Notes under the pieces: model-generated
What the model was told of the DNA's origin: nothing
Seen by the model: the letters and a program-made list of their open reading frames with translations, nothing else
The model's database searches: none
Source of the DNA: JAGQIB01 sp041393395
GTDB lineage: Bacteria; ARS69
DNA length: 64,000 nt
Direction: 5' to 3'
Assembly: GCA_041393395.1 (NCBI GenBank)
Contig: JAWKKG010000004.1
Span: 558,001 to 622,000, forward strand
Shown: positions 15,106 to 22,828 of the stretch, in pieces
How the letters are laid out: the number at the start of each line of letters is the position of its first letter
How positions within the stretch are numbered: position 1 is the first letter of the stretch
Translations under genes and position numbers: made by a program

Positions 15106-17286
15106 ATGAGCTTCCGCGTCCGGCTCGCCGCCGCCGTGTCGATGGCGGCCTTCGTCGTGCCCGCGGCGTCCGCCAAGAGTCCCTCGCTCGAGGACCTCGT
15201 CCACGAGTACACGCTCGACAACGGCTTGACCCTTCTCGTGGTCGAGAACCACGACTCGCCCACGATCGGCACCGTGACCGCGTTCTCGGTGGGCGGCGCC
15301 GAGGAGAAGCCGGGAGTCCACGGCATCACCCACGTGCTCGAGCACCTGCTGTTCAAGGGCACCGAGGAAATCGGGACCTCGAACTGGGAGGCGGAGCGTC
15401 CCCACCACGAGCGGGTCGAGGAACTGACGCGCGAGATCCTGCGCGAGCGCGCGAAGATGCGGCCCGATCAGGCGAAGATCGACGCCTGGCTCGCGGAGCG
15501 CGGCGCGGAAGAAGCCGCGGCGAAGGAGTTCGCGGTGGACAACGAGCTGATGGGCCTCTACGCGGAGGCCGGCGGCACTTTCCTGAACGCGTTCACGTCG
15601 TACGACATCACCGCGTACGTGCAGGCGATTCCGTCGAACCGGCTGGAGCTCTGGATGTATCTGGAGTCCGAACGGCTGCGGAACCCCGTCCTGCGCCAGT
15701 TCTACACGGAAGTGCAGAACGTGCAGGAGGAACGTCGTCTCAGTGTGGACGGCGATCCGGAGGGAACTCTCCAGGAGCGCTTCCTCTCGGCTGCGTTCGA
15801 TCACCACGGCTACGGCTTCTCGCTGATCGGCTATCCGAGCGACATCGACGCGATCACGCGCACGGAAGCGGAGGACTGGTTCCGCGTCTACTACGCACCG
15901 AACCGGATGACGATCGCGCTCGTCGGCGACGTCGATCCCGAGGACGTGCATCGCCGAGTGCGGGACTACTTCGGCGGGATTCCGCGGCAGGAGCCGCCGA
16001 CGCCGCTCGAGACCCACGATCCGCCGCTCGACGGGGCGCGGCGCATCGAGGTGGAGTTCGACGCGGAGCCGCAGATCCTGATGGGCTGGCGCAAGGAGAA
16101 CGCGCCGAGCGCGGACGACGCGACGTTGCGTGTCATCTCGGAGATCCTGACCGGCGGACGCTCTTCGCGGCTGAACCGGGCGCTGGTCGACGAGCGTCAG
16201 ATGGTGGCGTCGATCGACACGGATCACGAGTTCCCCGGCAACCGCTGGGACAACCTCTTCGTGCTCTCCGCGGAGCCGCGGTCGCCGCACACGACGGGCG
16301 AGGTCGAGGATGCGGTGTGGCGCGAGCTCGATCGCCTCAAGCGCGAGCCGGTCGGCGCCCGCGAGCTCGAGAAGGCGAAGAACCGGATCAAGGCGGAGCG
16401 CGTGCGCGAGCTGGCGTCGAACTTCTGGACCGCGGTCCAGCTCGCTTCCTACCAGGCCGCGTTCGGCGACTGGCGCGTGATGACGGAAAGCGATCGCGCG
16501 GTGGAGCGCGTGACCGCCGACGACGTGCGCCGGGTCGCCGCCGCGACGTTCCAGCCGAAGGGCACGGTCGTGGCGACCCTCGTGCCGAAGTCGTTCGAGC
16601 CGGATCCCGTGAAGGAAGCGGCCGGGGCGGCGACGGTCGCGCGAATGGTGAAGGCCCTCGGCGGCGACCGGGTCGCGCAACTCGAGAACGCGCGCATCCG
16701 CGCGGCCGTCACGCTTACCACACCGGCCGGCGAGATGGAGGCCGAGAGCCGCACGCTGTACGCGTTGCCGGATCGGATGCGGAACGATCTCGAGATCACG
16801 GCGTTCGGCATGACCCAGAGCCAAGGCGGTGCGGGGGATCGGCTGTGGTCGTCGGCCCGCGGGCAGGTCGCCGATCTCGACGCCGACGAGGCGCGGGACT
16901 TCCGCGAGGGGTGGGAGCGCGACGTGTTCCTGCTCGCGTACCCGGCGCTCGAGGACCTCTACGTGCTCCAGGGGCTCGACTCCGCCGACGGCGTCGAGAG
17001 CGTGGAAGTGCGCGGCCCCACGGGCAAGCCGTTCCGGGTCGACCTGGACCCGAAGACGGCGCTCCCGATCCGCATGTCGTGGGACGGAAGCAACCCGATG
17101 ACGGGCGAGCCCGCGAAGGTCGTGGAGGAGTATTCGGACTACCGGGCCGTCGCGGGCGTGAAGCGTCCGTACCGCACCGTCACGCGAATCGACGGCGAAC
17201 CGTTCGCCGACTCGATCATCACCGAGATCCAGCTCAACGGCGACGTTTCGGACTCCGAGTTCGCTCGTCCCGGCGACCAGGGCTAG
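15106..17286 (+). CDS. M16 family zinc metallopeptidase, catalytic member, periplasmic
   Basis: A 726-residue protein with a signal peptide (cleavage after AASA, about residue 23). The inverted zinc motif HxxEH is intact (H76-V-L-E79-H80 in GITHVLEHLLFKG), and the TFLNAFTSYDITAY segment is typical of M16 enzymes. The second M16 domain follows (FRVYYAPNRMTIALVGDV), plus a C-terminal extension of about 200 residues that is less conserved. A charged insertion of ~70 residues lies between the zinc motif and the distal part of the active site. It probably degrades peptides in the periplasm. The next gene encodes an M16 protein without the zinc motif, so the two may form a heterodimer. AGGAG precedes ATG 15106. 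Confidence 0.9.
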   Translation: MSFRVRLAAAVSMAAFVVPAASAKSPSLEDLVHEYTLDNGLTLLVVENHDSPTIGTVTAFSVGGAEEKPGVHGITHVLEHLLFKGTEEIGTSNWEAERPHHERVEELTREILRERAKMRPDQAKIDAWLAERGAEEAAAKEFAVDNELMGLYAEAGGTFLNAFTSYDITAYVQAIPSNRLELWMYLESERLRNPVLRQFYTEVQNVQEERRLSVDGDPEGTLQERFLSAAFDHHGYGFSLIGYPSDIDAITRTEAEDWFRVYYAPNRMTIALVGDVDPEDVHRRVRDYFGGIPRQEPPTPLETHDPPLDGARRIEVEFDAEPQILMGWRKENAPSADDATLRVISEILTGGRSSRLNRALVDERQMVASIDTDHEFPGNRWDNLFVLSAEPRSPHTTGEVEDAVWRELDRLKREPVGARELEKAKNRIKAERVRELASNFWTAVQLASYQAAFGDWRVMTESDRAVERVTADDVRRVAAATFQPKGTVVATLVPKSFEPDPVKEAAGAATVARMVKALGGDRVAQLENARIRAAVTLTTPAGEMEAESRTLYALPDRMRNDLEITAFGMTQSQGGAGDRLWSSARGQVADLDADEARDFREGWERDVFLLAYPALEDLYVLQGLDSADGVESVEVRGPTGKPFRVDLDPKTALPIRMSWDGSNPMTGEPAKVVEEYSDYRAVAGVKRPYRTVTRIDGEPFADSIITEIQLNGDVSDSEFARPGDQG

Positions 17287-17296
17287 GAGGATCGCC

Positions 17297-18751
17297 ATGA
17301 AGACGATGATCCCGGGAGGAACGGCCCTCGCGATCGCGATCCTCGCCGCGTTCGGCCCGCTGGGCGCGACGTCCGCGCTCGCGCGCGCGAAGTCGGTCGA
17401 AGAAGCGAAGGCCGCGGCGCCTCTGCTGGAGCTGGAGAAGCGAACCCCCGAGACCTTCACGCTGAAGAACGGCATGAAGGTGTGGTACCTCCGGAACGAG
17501 CGGCTCCCGCTCGTCAACGTGCGTGCCGTCGTGCGCGCGGGCCGCGTCTGGGAGCCGGCGGATCGGCAGGGAGTGGCCGGACTGACCGGTCGGATGCTCC
17601 GGGTGGGCGGAACCGCGACCCGATCGCCGGAGCAGGTCGACGAGGATCTCGATTTCCTCGCGGCGGACCTCACGTCGGCGATCGGCAGCGACCAGGGCAA
17701 CGTCTCCCTGGACGTGCTCACGGCGAACCTGGAACCGGCGCTCGCGATCTTTGCGGACGTGCTGCGCAACGCGGCGTTCGCGGAAGGACGCCTGGACGTT
17801 CAGAAGAACCTGCAGAAGGAAGAGATCCGTCGGGAGAACGACTCGCCGATCCAGGTCGCCTTCCGCGAGTACCTGAAGCTCGTGTGGGGAGCGAAGCACC
17901 CTCGCGCGCGCACCCCGACCGAGGAGTCCGTGGACGCGCTCACCCGCGACGACCTCGTCGCGTTCCACGCGAACTTCTTCCGGCCGTCGAACGTCCTCCT
18001 CGCCGTCACCGGCGACGTGCCGCGGAAGACGGTGGAGAAGATGCTGAATCGGTCGTTCGGCGACTGGAAGCCGGCGGGAGAGACCGTGTTTCCCGATCTG
18101 CCGCCCACGCCGGCGGTCGAGCCGCGCGTGGCGCTCGCCGAGAAGGACGTCCCGCAGTCCACGGTGATCCTCGGACACCTGGGCCCCCGGGAAGACGATC
18201 CGAATCGTGGCGCGGGCGAGGTCATGATGGAGATCCTCGGCGCCGGCGGCTTCACGAGCTGGATCGTCGACCGCGTGCGGAACGACGAAGGACTCGCGTA
18301 CTTCGCCGGGGGCTTCCTGCAGTTCGGCCGCCTCGACTCCGGCAACATGATGACGCTCGCGATGTCCAAGGCCGAGACGACGTGTCGGGCGGCGGATCTC
18401 ATTCTCGAGCAGATCGAGCGGATGCGGTCCGGAGACATTCCCGAGGAGGACCTCACGAGGGCGCGGGACGCGATCCTGAACTCGCAGGCCTTCGAGTGGG
18501 ACTCCCCCGACGAGGTCGTCGCGCGGTTCCTGGATCTCGTCTACTACGGACTGCCGGCCGACCACGACGAGCGGGTGCTGGAGTCGATCGGGCGCGTGAC
18601 GCGGGAAGACGTGCACGCCGCGGCACTGAGTCTGCTCCACCCGGATCGGCTCACGGCGATCGCCGTGGGCAACCCGGCCAAGATGGACTGTGACTGGGGT
18701 CGCTTCGCCGAGGAGCTCGGTGTCGAGCTGCAGAAGATCGACCTCGAGTAG
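17297..18751 (+). CDS. M16 family peptidase-like protein, non-catalytic partner
   Basis: A 484-residue secreted protein (signal peptide to about residue 30, SALA). Its two M16 folds are recognisable in FTLKNGMKVWYLRNERLPLV, NFFRPSNVLLAVTGDV and WIVDRVRNDEGLAYFAGG. The position of HxxEH is occupied by A94-G-L-T97-G98, so all three zinc/catalytic residues are missing. The R/Y-containing GLAYF segment of the second domain, used for substrate contact in partner subunits, is kept. This active/inactive pairing mirrors mitochondrial processing peptidase and bacterial M16B pairs. It lies 10 nt after the catalytic gene, in the same operon. Confidence 0.88.
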   Translation: MKTMIPGGTALAIAILAAFGPLGATSALARAKSVEEAKAAAPLLELEKRTPETFTLKNGMKVWYLRNERLPLVNVRAVVRAGRVWEPADRQGVAGLTGRMLRVGGTATRSPEQVDEDLDFLAADLTSAIGSDQGNVSLDVLTANLEPALAIFADVLRNAAFAEGRLDVQKNLQKEEIRRENDSPIQVAFREYLKLVWGAKHPRARTPTEESVDALTRDDLVAFHANFFRPSNVLLAVTGDVPRKTVEKMLNRSFGDWKPAGETVFPDLPPTPAVEPRVALAEKDVPQSTVILGHLGPREDDPNRGAGEVMMEILGAGGFTSWIVDRVRNDEGLAYFAGGFLQFGRLDSGNMMTLAMSKAETTCRAADLILEQIERMRSGDIPEEDLTRARDAILNSQAFEWDSPDEVVARFLDLVYYGLPADHDERVLESIGRVTREDVHAAALSLLHPDRLTAIAVGNPAKMDCDWGRFAEELGVELQKIDLE

Positions 18752-18790
18752 GCGCTTCCGCGCCACCCAGGAACCGGAACGGGGGCGGGC

Positions 18791-20314
18791 TTGACGCGGT
18801 CCGCTCCCGCCGGCGGCATTCGTACGATTCTCGAGGACGTCGCCGGATTCGCGTCGAGCCAGTATGCCCTGCGCATCGGCAGCCTGATCAAGGGATTTGC
18901 CGTCGCACGGATCCTCGGCCCGGCCGGCAACGGCATCTGGCAGCACTTCGCGCTGATCTTCGACTACTCGCAGTTCGCGCATCTGGGCATCCTGCCGGGC
19001 TACAACAAGGTGATGGGGCACCGCCTCGGCCGCGGCGACGAGGCCGGGGTCATGAACGCCCGCGACAACGGCCTCGCGGGCGTGTTCGTGTCCGCCGTCG
19101 CCGTCTGGATCGGGCTCTGCCTGTACGCCTGGCTCGGCAAGGACCTCGATCCGATCGACCGGTGGGGCCTCCCGATCCTCGGCGCGATCGTCGTCCTCGA
19201 GCAGATCACGAACACGTACAAGGCGCTGCTGCGCGCGTACAGCCGCATCAAGCTCATCAGCGTGGTTTCGGTGGCGTTCGCTTCCACGAACCTCGTGCTC
19301 TCGCTCGCCCTGCTCCCCGGCTTCAAGATGTTCGGGGTCATGGTGGCGTGGGTCGTCACGCGGCTCGGCACGACGCTGTGGCTGATCGCGCGGAGCGGTG
19401 CCCCGTTTCGACTGAAGTTCGAGCCGGCGACGATGCGCGCGCTGCTCGTGACCGGCTTCCCGATCTATCTCTACCAGCTCACGCGACTCGTGCTGCGCAA
19501 CGTGGATCGGGTACTCGTCGACGCGACACTCCCGAAGGAGGACCTCGGCATCTACGGCATCGCCGTCACGATGACGAGCCTCGTGCGCTACGGAGCGGAC
19601 GCGATCGGCTTCGTGCTCTATCCGGTCATCCTGCGGATCTACGGCGAGACCGCCGATCCGATGGCGCCTCGCGACCATCTCGTGAAACCGACGTTGTTCC
19701 TGGCGCTGTTCGTCCCGATCGTGCTCGGCTTCGGCTGCCTCGTCGTCGGGGCGCCCGTTCGCTGGATCCTGCCCGCGTACGAACAGTCCATCGGTCTCTT
19801 CCGACTGCTCTCCGTGCCCATGGTCTTCTCATGCCTGGCGATCATGCCGGGGTTCTACATGATGGCGATCGACCGGCAGAACTGGCTCGTGCCGCTCGGC
19901 TTCGCGTCGATTGCCCTCAACTGGTACGGCGGCACGTGGGCCGTCGACCACGGCTACGGCATGTCGGGAGTCGCGGTGGTTACGGGGGCGAACCTCGCGC
20001 TGAACACGGCGGCCATGTTGCTGATCTCGGGCCGGCACGCGCTCGGCAGCTGGATGGCGGCCACCGTCTGGACCGCGAAGACGTTCGGTCCGGTGCTCTG
20101 GGTGGCGGCGGTCATCGTCGGAATCGACTGGGTCGAGGCGCACACTTCGCTCGGCCAGCTCGACGAGGTGCCGCGCGACCTGATCGAGGGCCTCGCGTTC
20201 CTCGCCGTGTCGGTCCCGCTGCTGGTGGCGTTCGAACGGAAGACCCGGTTCGTGCGGAACTTCAGACGCCGTCGGCGCGGACCGCCGCCGCCAGCGGGAC
20301 CCGCTTCCTCGTGA
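18791..20314 (+). CDS. Polysaccharide flippase-like membrane protein (Wzx/MATE-like, MOP superfamily)
   Basis: A 507-residue protein with about 12-14 hydrophobic helices. Its N-terminus (FASSQYALRIGSLIKGFAVARILGPAGNGIW) is characteristic of lipid-linked oligosaccharide flippases. It should move undecaprenyl-linked repeat units across the inner membrane and would supply the flippase not seen in the 1-12 kb EPS operon. The TTG at 18791 is the first start in frame; the ribosome site is weak. Its last 53 bases overlap the end of the convergent glycosyltransferase gene. The C-terminal tail is basic and Pro-rich. Confidence 0.8.
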   Translation: MTRSAPAGGIRTILEDVAGFASSQYALRIGSLIKGFAVARILGPAGNGIWQHFALIFDYSQFAHLGILPGYNKVMGHRLGRGDEAGVMNARDNGLAGVFVSAVAVWIGLCLYAWLGKDLDPIDRWGLPILGAIVVLEQITNTYKALLRAYSRIKLISVVSVAFASTNLVLSLALLPGFKMFGVMVAWVVTRLGTTLWLIARSGAPFRLKFEPATMRALLVTGFPIYLYQLTRLVLRNVDRVLVDATLPKEDLGIYGIAVTMTSLVRYGADAIGFVLYPVILRIYGETADPMAPRDHLVKPTLFLALFVPIVLGFGCLVVGAPVRWILPAYEQSIGLFRLLSVPMVFSCLAIMPGFYMMAIDRQNWLVPLGFASIALNWYGGTWAVDHGYGMSGVAVVTGANLALNTAAMLLISGRHALGSWMAATVWTAKTFGPVLWVAAVIVGIDWVEAHTSLGQLDEVPRDLIEGLAFLAVSVPLLVAFERKTRFVRNFRRRRRGPPPPAGPASS

Positions 20315-21416
20315 GCAGCTCGGCGAAGAGATCCTCGTAGGCGCGCACCATCCGATCCACGTGGAAGCGTTCGGTCACGATCCGTCGCGAGGCGTCACCC
20401 ATTCGCGCGGCGACGGCGGGGTCCGCGAGCACGCGGAGCATCGCGTCGGCCAGGGAGCGCGGGTCGCGGGGCTCCGTGAGGAATCCGTTCACGCCGTCCT
20501 CGATCAGGTCCGGCACGCCGCCCACCCGGGTCGCGACGAGCGGGAGCCCGCTCGCCATGGATTCGAGGAACGCGAGCGGCAGCGTCTCCACGTCGGTGGA
20601 GGACAGGACGGAGACGTCGAACGCAGCGAGCACGTCCGCCACGTCGGAGCGGCGGCCCGTGAGGTGGAGCCGTCCTTCCAGGTTCAGCGCCGGCAGCTCG
20701 CGAGCGAGTTCGTCGCGAAGCGGACCGTCGCCCACCACGAGGAAGTGAGCCGCCGGCAGGTCGTCCAGGACGAAGCGCGCGGCGAGGAAGAAGGAGCGAT
20801 GATCCTTCTCGGGCCGCAGGGCCGCGAGCATGCCCGCCACCGGCGCGTGGCCCGGGATCCCGAGTTCGGCCCGCACGCGCGCGCCGTCCGCGGCCGCGTA
20901 GGGGGCCGGGTCGATTCCGTTCGGGATCCTCCGGATCCGGTCCCGGGGAATCCCCTTGTCCCGCACGAGGTAAGGAAGCTGGCCCTCCGCGAGCGCGATC
21001 CAGGCATCGGTGCGGGACGCGAGCAGCCGGTTCACGGCGTGCCGCATCCGCGACATGTCGCGCTCACCCGTGGAGTGCTCGGCCAGGACACACACGGGGG
21101 CCCCCGAAAGCCTCGCGGCCACTCCGGTGCTGAAGCCGTGCGAGAGCACGAGCCCGACCTGCTCGCGGCGAACCAGGGCGCGCACCGACCGCAGGAAGCC
21201 GGGGTCGAAACGGCGCGAGTCCGAGAGCCGCTGCACCGGAACTCCCGCCGCCTCGATCTCCGTCGCGACCGGGCCGAGTCCGTGCTGCGTCGCCACGAGC
21301 GGACGGAAACGTCGCCGGTCGAGGCGGGCGACGAGCGTCGCGATCTGTCTTTCCGCGCCGCCGACCGGGAGGGCCGGTAGCAGGAACAGCACGGAAACGG
21401 GGCGGTCGGCTCGCAA
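20262..21416 (-). CDS. GT4-family glycosyltransferase
   Basis: The only well-supported minus-strand protein gene in the window (384 residues). It starts with VLFLLPALPVGGAERQIATL, the acceptor-domain signature of GT4 enzymes. The donor domain follows: AALRPEKDHRSFFLAARFV, FLVVGDGPLRDEL, VSVLSSTDVETLPLAFLESM and GGVPDLIEDGVNGFLTEP. TTG 21416 is the first start; an internal GTG about eight codons later is an alternative. It overlaps the flippase gene tail to tail. It probably acts on the same surface polysaccharide, under separate control. Confidence 0.87.
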   Translation of the reverse strand: MRADRPVSVLFLLPALPVGGAERQIATLVARLDRRRFRPLVATQHGLGPVATEIEAAGVPVQRLSDSRRFDPGFLRSVRALVRREQVGLVLSHGFSTGVAARLSGAPVCVLAEHSTGERDMSRMRHAVNRLLASRTDAWIALAEGQLPYLVRDKGIPRDRIRRIPNGIDPAPYAAADGARVRAELGIPGHAPVAGMLAALRPEKDHRSFFLAARFVLDDLPAAHFLVVGDGPLRDELARELPALNLEGRLHLTGRRSDVADVLAAFDVSVLSSTDVETLPLAFLESMASGLPLVATRVGGVPDLIEDGVNGFLTEPRDPRSLADAMLRVLADPAVAARMGDASRRIVTERFHVDRMVRAYEDLFAELLTRKRVPLAAAVRADGV

Positions 21417-21448
21417 ACGGCTTCTCCGGGATCGGGCAACCCTTTGAG

Positions 21449-21475
21449 ATTAAACCTGTTGGCCGCCCTTGTCAT
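21449..21475 (-). promoter_or_regulatory. Weak candidate promoter for the minus-strand glycosyltransferase
   Basis: On the minus strand, ATGACA (21475-21470), a short 15-nt spacer and TTTAAT (21454-21449) form an AT-rich island in very GC-rich DNA, about 33 nt upstream of the TTG start. The spacer is shorter than usual. Confidence 0.25.
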
Positions 21476-21539
21476 CCTCGCGCGCGTTGCCGTACCCTTC
21501 GGCGGTCCACCCCCGGGCGTTCGGAAAGCGAGGTCGCGT

Positions 21540-22796
21540 GTGTCTCGGTCACGACCCCTCGTCGTTCTCTGGCTCCTCGGCGCCGCGATGTGCGCGCTTC
21601 CCACCGCCGCGGTCGAAGCTCGCACGATCTCGGTGCCCCAGGATCTGCCCACCTTGAGTGCCGGCGTCCGCGCATCCGCGCCGGGGGATACGATCCTCCT
21701 CGCGCCGGGCCGGTACGGTCCTTCGAGCGGCGAGGAGCTACCGATCGAGTTCGCGGGCGCCGACGTGTGGGTGCTCGGCGCCGGCGCCGATCAGACCCTG
21801 ATCGATGGCGAGGGGCGGGCGGCGATCCTTGTCTTCTCGGACGGTGACGCCAGCCACGTCCGCGACGTCCGGTTGCACCGAGGCTTCGCGGCGGAAGGGG
21901 GTGCCTGCGTGCGAATCCGGGACGCTTCGCCGGTCCTCGCCGGGTTGGCCGTCACCGAGGGTGACGGGCGGGGGAACGGAGACGCCGTGCAGGTGGACGG
22001 CGGTTCCCCGATCTTCCGGAACTGCCTCCTGACCGGCGGCCGGGAGGGACCGACCGTCGTGATCCGGGAGGGCGAGCCGGAGTTCACGAACCTGACCGTC
22101 GCCCGGAACTGCGGCCCCGCCTTCGAGCTGTCCGGGCGCAGCCGGACCACGCTCCGGTCCACCGTCGTGGCGGAACCGGGGGAGCCGTTCGGGCGGGCGG
22201 TCGGGCTCGAGGTCGCGGCGGCAGGGGCGCGGCCGATCCTGGTCGACGTGCACTGGGATTGCCGCGACGAATCGATCCGGTTCGTGGAGTCGATGACGCG
22301 CGAGCAAGAGCACCTCGTGGCGCGGGCGCGTCGCGCGAACGGACTCAACGCCACGATCCCGGGTTTCGTCGACACCGCGGCCGGGGACTTCCGCCTCGTC
22401 GCACCGAACCGTCTCGCGAACGCGGAGGGAGTGATCCCCGGCGCGTTCGGCGGAGAGATCCCCTTGAACTTCTCGCCGGAGGTGGCACCGATCGCGAGCC
22501 GCGAGCCGACGAGTACCGGCACGAGTCTGCTGGAACCCACGGTGCCGAATCCCGTCACGCTGTCGACGTCGGTGCGTTTCCATCTCGCGAAGGGCAGCGT
22601 GGTGGATCTCGCGGTTTACAACGTGCTCGGTCAACGCGTGCGCACGCTCTTCGCCGGAGATCTGCCGGCGGGAGACCACACGCGCGAGTGGGACGGTCGC
22701 GACGAACTCGGCGAAGAGCTTCCTCAGGGCATGTACTTCGTGCGCATCACGCAGGGTGCGATCACCGAGAGCCAGCGAGTCGTGCTCCTCCGCTGA
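21540..22796 (+). CDS. Secreted right-handed beta-helix protein with C-terminal FlgD/T9SS-type Ig domain
   Basis: A 418-residue protein, counting from GTG 21540, which follows GCGAGG and yields a clean signal peptide (VVLWLLGAAMCALPTAAVEA). The body has parallel beta-helix character: TISVPQDLPTLSAGVRASAP, APGRYGPSSGEELPIEF, then repeated short strands with Asn/Gly turns. The last ~80 residues, starting PNPVTLSTSVRFHLAKG and including VYNVLGQRVRTLFAGDLPAG and WDGRDELGEELPQGMYFVRI, form a FlgD-like Ig domain of the kind annotated as type A T9SS sorting domain, ending VVLLR. It is probably exported to the cell surface or medium. The frame is open to a TTG at 21444, but that would bury the signal peptide. 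Confidence 0.75.
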   Translation: MSRSRPLVVLWLLGAAMCALPTAAVEARTISVPQDLPTLSAGVRASAPGDTILLAPGRYGPSSGEELPIEFAGADVWVLGAGADQTLIDGEGRAAILVFSDGDASHVRDVRLHRGFAAEGGACVRIRDASPVLAGLAVTEGDGRGNGDAVQVDGGSPIFRNCLLTGGREGPTVVIREGEPEFTNLTVARNCGPAFELSGRSRTTLRSTVVAEPGEPFGRAVGLEVAAAGARPILVDVHWDCRDESIRFVESMTREQEHLVARARRANGLNATIPGFVDTAAGDFRLVAPNRLANAEGVIPGAFGGEIPLNFSPEVAPIASREPTSTGTSLLEPTVPNPVTLSTSVRFHLAKGSVVDLAVYNVLGQRVRTLFAGDLPAGDHTREWDGRDELGEELPQGMYFVRITQGAITESQRVVLLR

Positions 22797-22828
22797 CATT
22801 GGCGTGAGTCTTGCCCTGTGATCCGCGC

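Noticed and set aside
14272..17769. Very long open frame (over 1100 codons) on the minus strand across the tRNAs and M16 genes
   Set aside because: It runs antisense to three tRNAs and a recognisable peptidase, has no domain-like sequence, and is rich in Arg/Ala/His/Val as expected from reading GC-rich codons backwards.
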